NCBI GenBank assembly: GCA_947259985.1
Contig: CAMYOJ010000033.1
Location: forward strand, 1 to 64,000
DNA from: an uncultured Woeseiaceae bacterium
GTDB lineage: Bacteria; Pseudomonadota; Gammaproteobacteria; Steroidobacterales; Woeseiaceae
Length of the DNA: 64,000 nucleotides
Reading direction: 5' to 3'
Below the pieces are notes generated by a model. It did no database searches. It saw only the letters and a list, made by a program, of their open reading frames with translations, and was not told the origin of the DNA. Each line of letters starts with the position of its first letter. The first letter of the stretch is position 1. Below, one piece after another: positions 22,341-31,329 of the stretch. Made by a program: the position numbers and the translations under genes.

Positions 22341-24700
22341 CACGTCTTCTGGGCAGAATGACAGGCGGGGCTGCCCTGATTCTCGCCATTGTCATTGTCG
22401 TCGCGCTACTGGGCCTGCGAGCGAGCTTGCCGCAGCTCGACGGCGAGATGGCCGTTCCCGGCGTTGGCGCAGAGGCAAGCATAGCGCGCGACGCGGACGG
22501 TATCCCGGTAATTAGCGCGAACAATCGCCGGGATCTCGCTTTCGCGACGGGCTTTGCGCATGCGCAGGACCGCTTCTTCCAGATGGACATGATTCGGCGC
22601 CAGGCGGCCGGCGAGCTGTCGGAACTTGTGGGGCGGATTGCCCTGGACGTCGACAAGCGCTTTCGTTTCCATCGGTTTCGCAGTCGCGCGCAAGCCGTTC
22701 TCGACGCCGCAACCGATGCCGACAGGAGAATAATCGAAGCTTATACGGCCGGCGTGAACGAGGGGTTGGCTTCTCTCGGCGCCAGACCCTTCGAGTATTT
22801 CGTGCTGGGCGCCGAACCGAGTCCATGGCGTGCAGAAGACTCGGTGCTGGTCGTCTTTGCCATGTATATGGACCTCAATGACTCGCGGGCGCGCAAGGAA
22901 ATACAGAGGGGGCTTGCGCATCGTGTGCTGCCGAATTCCGTATACGCCTGGATGTATCCTCAGGGAACCTCCTGGGACGCGCCGATAATGGGTAGCCCGC
23001 GGCCAGCGTCGCCGATACCGCCCGCCGACGTTTACTCGGTTCGAAATGTCGCGGACGCCGCGCCGCCGGCCAACGAAGTCGGCCGCTATCCTTTGCGTGG
23101 CAGCAACAACTGGGCCGTGTCGGGCGCACTGACGGCGAATGGCCGCGCCATCGTATCCAATGACATGCACCTGGGCCTGAACACGCCCAATATCTACTAC
23201 CGGGCGCGCCTCGTCGGCGACAGCATCGACGTAGCGGGTGTGACGCTGCCCGGTGCCCCTTTTGTCATCGCGGGCAGCAATACACAAACAGCCTGGGGGT
23301 TTACCAACAGCTACGGTGACTGGACGGATGCCGTAGTGTTGCGGCCAGGCGCTTCCGAGAACACCTATGTGACGCCCGAGGGCGATCGCGAGTTCGTCGT
23401 CCACCGTGAATCCATTCGAATCAAGGGTGAAGAGCCGGTCGAATACCTGGTTCGTGAGACGGTCTGGGGCCCGGTCCTCGACGACGTCGATTATCCCGAG
23501 GGTGAGGTCGCTGTCAGCTGGATCGCGCATAAACCCGAGGGCGTCAATTTGCGCCTGATCGATCTCGAGACCGCCGCAGACGTCTACGAGGCGCTCGATA
23601 TCGCGAATACGATGGCGATGCCGCCGCAGAATTTCGTTACGGGTGATTCGGCCGGCAACATCGGCTGGACGATCGCGGGCCGTATACCTGTCAAGTCCGG
23701 CTTTGATCCGATGTTGCCGGCGGACTGGAGTGCCGCACATGGCTGGCAGGGCTGGCTGGACCCTGACGCCTATCCGCGCGTCGTTAACCCCGAATCAGGC
23801 CGAATCTGGACCGCGAACGCGCGCGTCTCGGATGCAGAAGCGCTGCGTCTGATCGGTGATGGCGGTTACGACCTCGGCGCCCGGGCGCGCCAGATCCGTG
23901 ATGGCCTGTTCGCAAAGCAAACCTTTACGCCCGAGGACATGCTCGATATTCAATACGATGACCGCGCGCTGTTTTTGGCACGGTGGCGTGAGCTGCTGCT
24001 CGACGTACTCGACGACTCGGCCGTGGGCGAGGACGTGCAGCTTGCCGAGTACCGTCGTCTCGTGGCGGGCTGGCTGCCGCGCGCGGCGCCGGAATCGGTG
24101 GGCTACCGCCTGGTTCGCGCGTTCCGTCTCGAAGTCGAGAAACGGGTATTCCACGCGCTCATGGCGCCTGCCCGGGAAACCTACGGCGCTGACGTGAAGC
24201 TGCGGCGCAGCAACCAGTTCGAGGCGCCACTATGGGCGCTTGTCACGACTCAGCCGTTGCACCTGCTGCCGAACGACTACGAGAGCTGGGACGAGCTGAT
24301 GCTTGCGGCCGTCAGGCAGAACGTCGCGTATTTCAACGACAACTATGAAGGCACGCTTGCAGACCGCAGCTGGGGAGAGATCAATACGGCTGCGATCCGC
24401 CATCCTTTGAGCCGTAGCATTCCTTTCTTCGGCAAGTATCTGGACATGCCGGCCGATACCCTGAACGGCGACCTCGACATGCCCAAGGCGCAGGGCCCGT
24501 CCTTCGGCGCGTCCGAGCGTTTTTCCGTGTCGCCCGGGGATGAGCGGAACAGCATCATGCACATGCCCACCGGCCAGAGCGGCCACCCGTTGTCGAAATT
24601 CTACGCTCGCGGGCACGACGACTGGGTGTATGGCCGCCCGAGTCCTTTCCTGCCTGGAGAGCCCGTACATATTCTGACGCTGACCCCCGTCAAGCGTTAA
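22337..24700 (+). CDS. Penicillin acylase family N-terminal-nucleophile hydrolase
   Basis: A 787-residue enzyme of the penicillin/acyl-homoserine-lactone acylase family. A hydrophobic N-terminal segment (about residues 8-30) suggests export or membrane anchoring. The alpha domain begins at ASIARDADGIPVI and contains FATGFAHAQDRFFQMD. The spacer ends at the new N-terminal serine of GSNNWAVSG (about residue 256), the self-cleavage site and catalytic nucleophile. NDMHLGLNTPNIYYRARL and AGSNTQTAWGFTNSYGD follow. The start is GTG 22337, overlapping the pyk stop by 4 bases. The acyl substrate is unknown; members include quorum-signal acylases. Confidence 0.92.
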   Translation: MTRLLGRMTGGAALILAIVIVVALLGLRASLPQLDGEMAVPGVGAEASIARDADGIPVISANNRRDLAFATGFAHAQDRFFQMDMIRRQAAGELSELVGRIALDVDKRFRFHRFRSRAQAVLDAATDADRRIIEAYTAGVNEGLASLGARPFEYFVLGAEPSPWRAEDSVLVVFAMYMDLNDSRARKEIQRGLAHRVLPNSVYAWMYPQGTSWDAPIMGSPRPASPIPPADVYSVRNVADAAPPANEVGRYPLRGSNNWAVSGALTANGRAIVSNDMHLGLNTPNIYYRARLVGDSIDVAGVTLPGAPFVIAGSNTQTAWGFTNSYGDWTDAVVLRPGASENTYVTPEGDREFVVHRESIRIKGEEPVEYLVRETVWGPVLDDVDYPEGEVAVSWIAHKPEGVNLRLIDLETAADVYEALDIANTMAMPPQNFVTGDSAGNIGWTIAGRIPVKSGFDPMLPADWSAAHGWQGWLDPDAYPRVVNPESGRIWTANARVSDAEALRLIGDGGYDLGARARQIRDGLFAKQTFTPEDMLDIQYDDRALFLARWRELLLDVLDDSAVGEDVQLAEYRRLVAGWLPRAAPESVGYRLVRAFRLEVEKRVFHALMAPARETYGADVKLRRSNQFEAPLWALVTTQPLHLLPNDYESWDELMLAAVRQNVAYFNDNYEGTLADRSWGEINTAAIRHPLSRSIPFFGKYLDMPADTLNGDLDMPKAQGPSFGASERFSVSPGDERNSIMHMPTGQSGHPLSKFYARGHDDWVYGRPSPFLPGEPVHILTLTPVKR

Positions 24701-24732
24701 AATGCAGGTTCACGCCCAGCACGGACGACACT

Positions 24733-25590
24733 ATGGCTGAAGACAGATTTTCAGGGACCAGTTCCTATATCGCAACCGACGACCTGATGATGGCGGTCAA
24801 CGCGGCGGTCACGCTCGAGCGCCCGATACTCGTGAAAGGCGAACCCGGTACAGGCAAAACGCAGCTTGCCATCGAGGTCGCGAGCGCACTTGGCCGGCCG
24901 TTGCACGAGTGGCACATAAAGTCGACGACCAAGGCGCAGCAGGGGCTCTATGAATACGACGCGGTTGCGAGACTCAGAGACTCGCAGCTCGGCGATGATC
25001 GCGTGCACGACATCGGCAATTACATCGTTCGCGGTAAGGTCTGGGAAGCATTCGAGTCCGAACAACAGCCCGTTCTCCTGATCGACGAAATCGACAAGGC
25101 AGATATCGAGTTCCCGAATGATCTGTTGCAGGAGCTCGATCGTATGGAGTTCTTCGTTTATGAAACGAAGCAGCTGGTCAAGGCTCGTCACAGGCCAATC
25201 ATTGTCATCACGAGCAATAATGAGAAAGAGCTGCCGGACGCCTTTCTCAGGCGCTGCTTCTTTCACTACATAAAGTTCCCCGACAAGGACACGATGGCGA
25301 GAATTGTCGACGTACATTTCCCGAAGCTGAAGAAAGACCTTTTGCGCGAGGCACTCGAAGCGTTTTACAAGGTGCGCGACGTGCGTGGGCTGAAGAAGAA
25401 ACCGTCAACGTCGGAACTGCTCGACTGGATCAAGCTGTTGCTCGCCGAAGACATTCCGCCCGAGGCGCTGCGCGGCAGTGACTCGAGAAAAGCCATCCCG
25501 CCGCTGCACGGTGCTTTGCTCAAGAACGAGCAGGACGTGCACTTGTTCGAGCAGCTCGTGTTTCTCGACCGGCGCACCAACCCGCAGTAG
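24733..25590 (+). CDS. MoxR-type AAA+ ATPase
   Basis: A 285-residue AAA+ ATPase. Walker A is GEPGTGKTQL (about residue 37), Walker B LLIDEIDKAD (about 116), sensor 1 ITSNNEKELPDAFLRRC (about 158). The next gene, 5 bases away, encodes a von Willebrand A protein; MoxR-VWA pairs act as chaperone-like systems that assemble or insert metals into enzymes. No client enzyme is obvious nearby, although the upstream acylase lies only 32 bases away. Confidence 0.93.
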   Translation: MAEDRFSGTSSYIATDDLMMAVNAAVTLERPILVKGEPGTGKTQLAIEVASALGRPLHEWHIKSTTKAQQGLYEYDAVARLRDSQLGDDRVHDIGNYIVRGKVWEAFESEQQPVLLIDEIDKADIEFPNDLLQELDRMEFFVYETKQLVKARHRPIIVITSNNEKELPDAFLRRCFFHYIKFPDKDTMARIVDVHFPKLKKDLLREALEAFYKVRDVRGLKKKPSTSELLDWIKLLLAEDIPPEALRGSDSRKAIPPLHGALLKNEQDVHLFEQLVFLDRRTNPQ

Positions 25591-25595
25591 TTCTT

Positions 25596-26771
25596 ATGCT
25601 GATCCCGTTTTTCTACATGCTTCGCGAAGGCGGTATGAAAACGTCGATCACCGAGTTGCTGACTCTCCTGGAGGCAATGAAGAAAGGCCTCGCCGGCCAG
25701 AGTGTTGACGACTTTTATTTCCTGGCACGCGCGAGCCTGGTCAAGGACGAAGCGGACCTTGACCGCTTCGACCGAATATTCGGCGCCTATTTCAAGGGTG
25801 TCCAGGACTCGCTCGCAGATCTCACGCAGGAGCTTCCCGAAGATTGGCTCAGGCACCAGGCCGAGCTCATGCTGAGCGAGGAGGAGCGCGCCAAGATCGA
25901 GGCCATGGGCGGCTTCGAGGAACTCATGAAGGCGCTTCAGGAGCGCCTCGATGAACAGGACGAACGCCACGAAGGCGGCAATCGCTGGATCGGCACGGCA
26001 GGCACTTCGCCGTTCGGCGCCTATGGCTACAATCCCGAAGGCGTGCGCATGGGGCAGGAGGGTTCGCGTAATCGCAGCGCCGTGAAAGTATGGGATAAAC
26101 GCGAGTACCGCAATCTCGATGATTCAGTCGAGCTCGGCACCAGAAATATCAAGATCGCGCTGCGCAAGCTTCGAAAATTCGCGCGCGAAGGGGCTGCCGA
26201 CCAGCTCGATCTCGACGACACAATCGACAAGACGGCGCGCAATGCCGGCCTGCTGGATATCCGCATGGTTCCGGAGCGCCATAATGCGGTCAAAGTTCTG
26301 CTATGCCTCGATATCGGCGGCTCGATGGACGACCACGTGAGAGTCTGCGAGGAAATGTTTTCAGCGGCTCGTACCGAGTTCAAGCACCTCGAGTACTTCT
26401 ATTTTCACAATTTCGTCTACGAGAACCTGTGGAAGGACAACCGGCGCCGACGCTCGGAAAAAACGCCCACGCTGGATATCACGCACAAGTATGCGTCGGA
26501 TTACAAACTGATATTCGTCGGTGATGCCACGATGAGCCCCTACGAAATCGTCTACGCGGGCGGTAGCGTCGAGCACTGGAACGAAGAACCGGGCGCCGTC
26601 TGGATCAAGCGCCTGCTGAATACCTACCCGAAAGCTGTCTGGCTGAATCCCGAGCCACAGCAGCGTTGGGATTACACGCCGTCGACGAAACTCGTTCGCG
26701 AGCTCATGGACGACCGCATGTACCCATTAACGATTGCTGGCCTGGATGAGGCAATCAAGACGCTTCATTAA
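25596..26771 (+). CDS. CoxE-like von Willebrand A domain protein, MoxR partner
   Basis: A 391-residue cytosolic protein. The N-terminal helical region begins MLIPFFYMLREGGMKTS, which matches the usual start of this family. The VWA domain lies in roughly the last 180 residues. Its metal-site motif reads CLDIGGSMDDH, where classical domains have DxSxS, so Gly replaces the first Ser. Phe/Tyr-rich YFYFHNFVYENLW follows. It probably works as substrate adaptor for the MoxR ATPase just upstream. Its last 17 bases overlap the convergent peroxiredoxin gene. Confidence 0.9.
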   Translation: MLIPFFYMLREGGMKTSITELLTLLEAMKKGLAGQSVDDFYFLARASLVKDEADLDRFDRIFGAYFKGVQDSLADLTQELPEDWLRHQAELMLSEEERAKIEAMGGFEELMKALQERLDEQDERHEGGNRWIGTAGTSPFGAYGYNPEGVRMGQEGSRNRSAVKVWDKREYRNLDDSVELGTRNIKIALRKLRKFAREGAADQLDLDDTIDKTARNAGLLDIRMVPERHNAVKVLLCLDIGGSMDDHVRVCEEMFSAARTEFKHLEYFYFHNFVYENLWKDNRRRRSEKTPTLDITHKYASDYKLIFVGDATMSPYEIVYAGGSVEHWNEEPGAVWIKRLLNTYPKAVWLNPEPQQRWDYTPSTKLVRELMDDRMYPLTIAGLDEAIKTLH

Positions 26772-27288
26772 GCGACTTCAGATCCGCAATGACCTGCATC
26801 GAATGCTCCGACGGTTTCACCTTTTCGTAGTGTTTCGCAATGTGACCGTCGGGTGCAATGATGAAGGTCTGCCGCTTGGCCACGGTCATGCCGAACATCC
26901 GCGTCTTGACGCCATAGGCATCGGACGCGCTACCGTCGACATCCGCGAGCAACGGAAACGGCAGCGAGTGGTTTTCTGCAAACTCGCGATGTGATTCGAC
27001 GTCGTCGAGGCTGACCCCGAGGATCTGTGCATTCAAATCGCGGAACGCAAAAATATTGTCGCGGAATTCGCAGGCTTCGGTGGTGCAGCCGGGCGTTTCA
27101 TCCTTCGGGTAGAAATACAATACGACCCACTGGTCGCGGTAGTCCTCGAGCGAATGCAGCTGACCTGTCTGATCGGCCAGCTCGAATTCAGGCGCCTGGC
27201 TACCGACACTCGGTGCCTCCGAGGCACTTCCGTAGGGCGCAAAGGCGAGGGCGCCGGAGGCGACTAATGAAAAGAGTACGCGTTTCAT
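26755..27288 (-). CDS. Peroxiredoxin (PrxQ/Bcp type) with signal peptide
   Basis: A 177-residue thiol peroxidase. The start at ATG 27288 gives a signal peptide (MKRVLFSLVASGALAFAPYGSASE), so the enzyme is probably periplasmic, unlike cytosolic Bcp. The peroxidatic cysteine is in DETPGCTTEACEFRD, with the resolving Cys five residues later (C-x4-C), the PrxQ pattern. It would reduce peroxides using thioredoxin-like donors. It converges on the VWA gene with a 17-base overlap and is divergent from the patatin gene. Confidence 0.9.
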   Translation of the reverse strand: MKRVLFSLVASGALAFAPYGSASEAPSVGSQAPEFELADQTGQLHSLEDYRDQWVVLYFYPKDETPGCTTEACEFRDNIFAFRDLNAQILGVSLDDVESHREFAENHSLPFPLLADVDGSASDAYGVKTRMFGMTVAKRQTFIIAPDGHIAKHYEKVKPSEHSMQVIADLKSLNEAS

Positions 27289-27338
27289 GATGTTTACAGA
27301 ATCCGTTGAGAAGCGATTCCTGATTGTGTCCAGGTCAC

Positions 27339-27344
27339 TATAAT
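27339..27344 (+). promoter_or_regulatory. Possible -10 element upstream of the patatin gene
   Basis: A perfect TATAAT lies 55 bases before the patatin ATG, in the 110-base divergent region shared with the peroxiredoxin gene. No good -35 hexamer is found at 16-18 bases, so this is a weak call. Confidence 0.3.
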
Positions 27345-27398
27345 ACGCTCTAAGCTGGCCCGGGCGAAATCTCTTGTGCAACACTGCATATTCTTGTG

Positions 27399-28613
27399 AT
27401 GAAACAAAGCCATGACAAACTGAGAACGGCGCTGGTGCTGCCCGGCGGCGGCGCGCGTGGTGCGTTTCAGGTGGGGGTCCTCAAGGCCCTTGCAGAACTC
27501 TTGCCGCGCGACAGCGGCAACCCCTTCGGGGTCATCAGCGGTACCTCGGCCGGCGCCGTCAACTCGGTCGTACTGGCTTCGAGGGCGCATCATTTTCGTT
27601 CCGCGATTGCCGAGCTGGAGCAGGTATGGGGACACTTCCGTTGCCATCACGTTTACAGAACTGACCACCTGACGATGCTCAGGAGCAGCCTGCACTGGCT
27701 GGCATCGATCGTGCTCGGTGGCTGGCTCGTGGGCACGCCAAAGTCGTTACTGGATAATTCGCCGTTAAGGGAATTGTTGAGTAGCACCATGCACTTTCCG
27801 CGCGTGCAGGACGCTATCGAGGCAGGCCACCTGGACGCGCTCGCCGTCACGGCCGCGGGCTATGCGACGGCGCGTTCGACATCGTTTTTCGAAGCGCGTG
27901 CGGAACAGAAGGACTGGCGGCGAACCCGCCGTCTCGGCAAACGCACGGACCTGCACCTCGATCACCTGATGGCGAGTATCGCAGTGCCCATGATCTTTCC
28001 GCCGGTGCGGATTGGCAATGAGTATTTCGGCGATGGCGCCATGCGCCAGGCAACACCGCTGAGCCCGGCCGTCCACCTCGGTGCCGACCGCATTCTGGTG
28101 ATTGGTATTCGTGATGAGGTTGGTGGCGAGGAGCCCACGGAAAAACAGGCTCTGCCGAGCTTTGCGCAAATTGCCGGCTACATGCTCGATACGCTGTTCA
28201 TGGATGGTTTGTACTCCGACCTCGAACGCATTACGCGCATCAACGAATTGCTCGACGCTATACCTGTGAGGGAAAACACGACGACGATACCGCAGTTTCG
28301 TCCTATCGATACCATGCTGATCGTACCGAGCGAGGATCTGCGTGTTATCGCGCACCGCCATCGCGCCGAGCTGCCCATTGCGATTCGAGCCCTGCTGCGT
28401 GGTGTTGGCGGCAACAACCCTGGCGAAAACCGTTTGCTGAGCTTCCTGTTGTTCGAAAAGGCTTATACGAGGGAGCTGATGAACCTCGGCTACAGGGATG
28501 CCATGAACGTCAAGGACGAACTCGTCGACTTTGTGACAGGCAAGGCCGTGCCGCGCCTGTTTGCGCCCGGCTGGATCAAGAAGGATTTGAGCTCGCTGCA
28601 TCCCGAGCAGTGA
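27399..28613 (+). CDS. Patatin-like phospholipase family protein
   Basis: A 404-residue patatin-fold lipid acyl hydrolase. The oxyanion loop LPGGGARGAFQVG is near residue 15, the nucleophile Ser in GTSAGAVNS (GxSxG, about residue 49), and the catalytic Asp in FGDGAMRQ (about 209). There is no signal peptide, so it is probably cytosolic or membrane-associated. ATG 27399 is preferred to the adjacent GTG. It converges on mgtE with 8 bases between stops. Confidence 0.92.
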   Translation: MKQSHDKLRTALVLPGGGARGAFQVGVLKALAELLPRDSGNPFGVISGTSAGAVNSVVLASRAHHFRSAIAELEQVWGHFRCHHVYRTDHLTMLRSSLHWLASIVLGGWLVGTPKSLLDNSPLRELLSSTMHFPRVQDAIEAGHLDALAVTAAGYATARSTSFFEARAEQKDWRRTRRLGKRTDLHLDHLMASIAVPMIFPPVRIGNEYFGDGAMRQATPLSPAVHLGADRILVIGIRDEVGGEEPTEKQALPSFAQIAGYMLDTLFMDGLYSDLERITRINELLDAIPVRENTTTIPQFRPIDTMLIVPSEDLRVIAHRHRAELPIAIRALLRGVGGNNPGENRLLSFLLFEKAYTRELMNLGYRDAMNVKDELVDFVTGKAVPRLFAPGWIKKDLSSLHPEQ

Positions 28614-28621
28614 GGGGCCTC

Positions 28622-29971
28622 TTACAGCAGGAAGACGGCGCCAAGCCCGAGGAACGCCATGTAACCGATGACATCGGTGACAGTTGTCAGCACGACGCCA
28701 CCTGCCAATGCCGGGTCGACTCGTAACTGCTTGAGTATCAGGGGGATGCTGAAGCCCGCGAGCGCGGCCACGACCAGGTTGATTATCATTGCCGCGCCGA
28801 TGATGCCGCCGATGCGCCAGTCGTGAAACCACAGGAAAGTGAACAGCGCGACGACGATGGCCCAGCCGAAGCCGTTGAGGATCCCTACGAGCAGTTCCTT
28901 GCGCAGAATCCCGCTCGCGTTCTTCCTGTGAATCTGGCCCAGCGCGATGGCGCGCGTGATGATCGTCAGCGACTGGCTGCCCGCGACGCCACCCATGCTG
29001 GGCACGACAGGCATCAATACGGCAAGTAGCACAATCTTGTCGAGTGTCGTCTGGAACAGGTCGACGACGGCGGCAGCCAGGAATGCCGTACACAGGTTTA
29101 CGCCAAGCCACAGTGCGCGGCGAGTCGCGCTTTTGACCACCGGCGCGAACATGTCTTCTTCTTCGTCCAGGCCGGCGGCGCTCATTAGCGAGTGCTCGGC
29201 TTCGTCGCGAATTACATCGACGACGTCGTCGACGGTAATACGGCCGAGGACGCGAAAGTCATCATCGACGACCGGCGCCGACAAAAGGTCTCGATTCTCG
29301 AATTCCCAGACAACCTGCGTGGATGGCGTATGCGCGGGAATCGGCATGACCTCGGTCGACATGACATTGGCGACCATCTCTTCCGGATCCTGTGTCAGGA
29401 GACGCGACAGGAACAGCGAGCCGATGTAACTGTTGTCGCGGCTGACAACGAATATCGAATCGGTGCCATCGGGAATTTCTCCGACGAGGCGCAGGTAGCG
29501 AGCGACGACTTCAAGCGTAACGTCCGGGCGTACCGTCACGATGTCGACGTTCATCAGGCCGCCGGCGCTCTCCTCGTCGTAGGCGAGAACCTGTTGCAGG
29601 CGTTCATGGTCCTGTTTGTCGAGTGACTGCAGGACTTCCCGGGTTATGGACTCCGGCAGGTCGGCAAGCAGATCGGCAAGATCGTCGACCTCCATGCCTT
29701 CGGTCGCGGCGATCAGGTCCTCCGTGCCCATGCCTTCGATCAGGCCGTCACGAACTTCCTCGGCGAGTTCGACGAGTACGTCGCCTTCGATATCGGCGTT
29801 GACGATTTCCCACAGGACGGCGCGGTCCTTGAGCGGCAGCGACTCGAGCAGGCGGGCGACTTCGGCCGGATGCAGGCTGTTGACCATGATACGGGCCGAC
29901 CGCATGCGGCCGCTGTCGAGCTTGTCCTGAAGCAGATCCAGACTGACTTTGGTGTGGTCTCTTGCCTCCAT
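28622..29971 (-). CDS. mgtE: Magnesium transporter MgtE
   Basis: A 449-residue Mg2+ channel. The N-terminal MgtE N domain (about residues 20-125) is followed by two CBS domains (about 130-255) that sense cytosolic Mg2+, then five membrane helices (about 285-449). The pore-region motif PVVPSMGGVAGSQ is near residue 325. It ends 19 bases... its start lies 19 bases downstream of the rapZ stop, so it may belong to the same transcript as rapZ and rpoN, although the spacing only suggests this. Confidence 0.95.
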   Translation of the reverse strand: MEARDHTKVSLDLLQDKLDSGRMRSARIMVNSLHPAEVARLLESLPLKDRAVLWEIVNADIEGDVLVELAEEVRDGLIEGMGTEDLIAATEGMEVDDLADLLADLPESITREVLQSLDKQDHERLQQVLAYDEESAGGLMNVDIVTVRPDVTLEVVARYLRLVGEIPDGTDSIFVVSRDNSYIGSLFLSRLLTQDPEEMVANVMSTEVMPIPAHTPSTQVVWEFENRDLLSAPVVDDDFRVLGRITVDDVVDVIRDEAEHSLMSAAGLDEEEDMFAPVVKSATRRALWLGVNLCTAFLAAAVVDLFQTTLDKIVLLAVLMPVVPSMGGVAGSQSLTIITRAIALGQIHRKNASGILRKELLVGILNGFGWAIVVALFTFLWFHDWRIGGIIGAAMIINLVVAALAGFSIPLILKQLRVDPALAGGVVLTTVTDVIGYMAFLGLGAVFLL

Positions 29972-29990
29972 GGTCGCGGAGTGTAACAGC

Positions 29991-30878
29991 TTAGTCCGGA
30001 CTTAGACGATGCCCACTCAAGCTGTTGTGGCGGACCTGTACATGGTCATGTGCCTTCTGCAACTCGGCGACGAGTTGTTCGGTCATGCACACGGAACGAT
30101 GCTGGCCACCCGTGCAGCCGATAGCGACGGTCAGGTAGCCGCGGTGGGCCTCCTTGTACCTCGGGATCCAGCGCAACAGGAACGACAGGATGTCATCGAA
30201 CATCAGGCGGAACGACTCCCGGGAATTCAGGAACTCCGAGACTTCCTTGTCCAGCCCTGTCAGACCGCGTAGTTTCAGTGTCCAGTAGGGATTTGGCAGC
30301 GAGCGCAGGTCGAACACGAAATCGGCATCCGCCGGGATGCCGTGCTTGAAGCCGAAAGACTGCACCAGGATCGAGAGCGCTTCCGGTCCGCGACGATCGA
30401 CGCGGCCACGGACGATGTCTGCGAGTTCATAGATGCTGGTGTCCGACGTGTCGATGATCAGGTCGGCGCTGTTGTGAATCTCGGCGAGGATCTCCCGCTC
30501 GGTTTCGATTGCCGTTCGCAGCTCTTTGGCCTGCGATGCCAGCGGATGACGACGTCGCGACTCGCTGTAGCGCTGCAACAAAATCTCGTCACCGGCGTGC
30601 AGGAAGATGATCTCGGATTGTACGTCTTGCTTGCCGAGTTCACGCAGCAACTCGGGCAGAGATTCGAGATCCCCGGCGCGCGTGCGTGCGTCGACGCCGA
30701 CGGCGAGCAGCCGGGTACCGTCTTTGCCCGAGCGCACGTCATCGACAGCCGCCTTCAGCAGCGCCGCGGGCAGATTATCGATGCAGTAGTAGCCGAGGTC
30801 CTCGAGAACATGCAGCGCGATTGTCTTGCCAGAGCCAGAAAGGCCACTGACAATGATCAGGCGCAATTCGTCTGACAT
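29991..30878 (-). CDS. rapZ: RNase adapter protein RapZ
   Basis: A 295-residue protein. The N-terminal P-loop is GLSGSGKTIAL (about residue 11). The C-terminal GlmZ/GlcN6P-binding domain contains FKHGIPADADFVFD (about 178), ATGCTGGQHRSV-like AIGCTGGQHRSVCM (about 256) and the final basic segment. RapZ delivers the sRNA GlmZ to RNase E and so controls glucosamine-6-phosphate synthesis. The neighbours rpoN-hpf-ptsN are the usual ones. The start overlaps the remnant 3' end of ptsN by 22 bases. Confidence 0.96.
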   Translation of the reverse strand: MSDELRLIIVSGLSGSGKTIALHVLEDLGYYCIDNLPAALLKAAVDDVRSGKDGTRLLAVGVDARTRAGDLESLPELLRELGKQDVQSEIIFLHAGDEILLQRYSESRRRHPLASQAKELRTAIETEREILAEIHNSADLIIDTSDTSIYELADIVRGRVDRRGPEALSILVQSFGFKHGIPADADFVFDLRSLPNPYWTLKLRGLTGLDKEVSEFLNSRESFRLMFDDILSFLLRWIPRYKEAHRGYLTVAIGCTGGQHRSVCMTEQLVAELQKAHDHVQVRHNSLSGHRLSPD

Positions 30879-31277
30879 GATGACTGTGGTGCCGTCAGCG
30901 AGGCGCCGTCGATGAGCGCGTCGTACAGATCGCTGCTGCTGTTCATACCCCGCAGCCGGGCACGCAGTCCTTCATCAGACAGCACCCGGGTGCTCGCCAT
31001 CCGCGGAATCGAAATCGATGGGTTCCGACAACTTGATGAGCGCTGCATTGCTGTCCTCGATACCTTCGACCCGGCAGTGCGGAAAAGCCGCGCCCTTGGA
31101 AAGGCTCGTGCAGCCCAGCCGTTCGCGATCAATCAGGCACTCGAAAATCAGCTCGCTGGCGATGTCGGGATTCGCGCGTACAAGAAGTTCGCTGAGTATC
31201 TCGAGACAGTGTTTCTTGCTGCGTGCCATGGCGTTGCACAGCACGCCGTCCGGTTTTATGATTTTTTCAAGCGACAT
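30857..31277 (-). pseudogene. ptsN: ptsN (nitrogen PTS EIIA) with an internal frameshifting deletion
   Basis: ATG 31277 begins a normal EIIA-Ntr N-terminus: SLEKIIKPDGVL, the active-site His in AFPHCRVEG, and LSEPIDFDSADGE. It then runs out of frame to a stop at 30975. The normal C-terminus continues in another frame, RVLSDEGLRARLRGMNSSSDLYDALIDG, ending at 30857. Compared with E. coli PtsN, about 26 conserved residues (the VDLxFALLVP to LVA segment) are absent, a loss of roughly 74-80 bases. The junction lies in a perfect 14-bp palindrome, 30981-30994. As written, the product would be a 100-residue truncated protein. Its operon neighbours rapZ, hpf and rpoN are intact. Confidence 0.85.
30981..30994. 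repeat. Perfect 14-bp palindrome at the ptsN deletion junction
   Basis: AGCACCCGGGTGCT reads the same on both strands. It occupies exactly the place where the left and right halves of ptsN change frame, so it is either a deletion scar or a structure that provoked the loss. Confidence 0.8.
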
Positions 31278-31299
31278 TGTTGTTATTCGATGAGCGGCC

Positions 31300-31319
31300 G
31301 CGCGGCCTTGCGGCCGCAC
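31300..31319 (-). other. RNA hairpin with GNRA-type loop between hpf and ptsN
   Basis: On the minus strand GCGGCC-GCAA-GGCCGC forms a strong stem with a GCAA tetraloop, followed by a further GCGGCCGC palindrome. It lies in the 52-base hpf-ptsN gap. There is no T-tract, so an mRNA-processing or stabilising hairpin is more likely than a terminator. Confidence 0.45.
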
Positions 31320-31329
31320 GGCTACAGGG

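Noticed and set aside
31294-31317. Intrinsic terminator between hpf and ptsN
   Set aside because: Strong stem but no T-tract follows on the minus strand.
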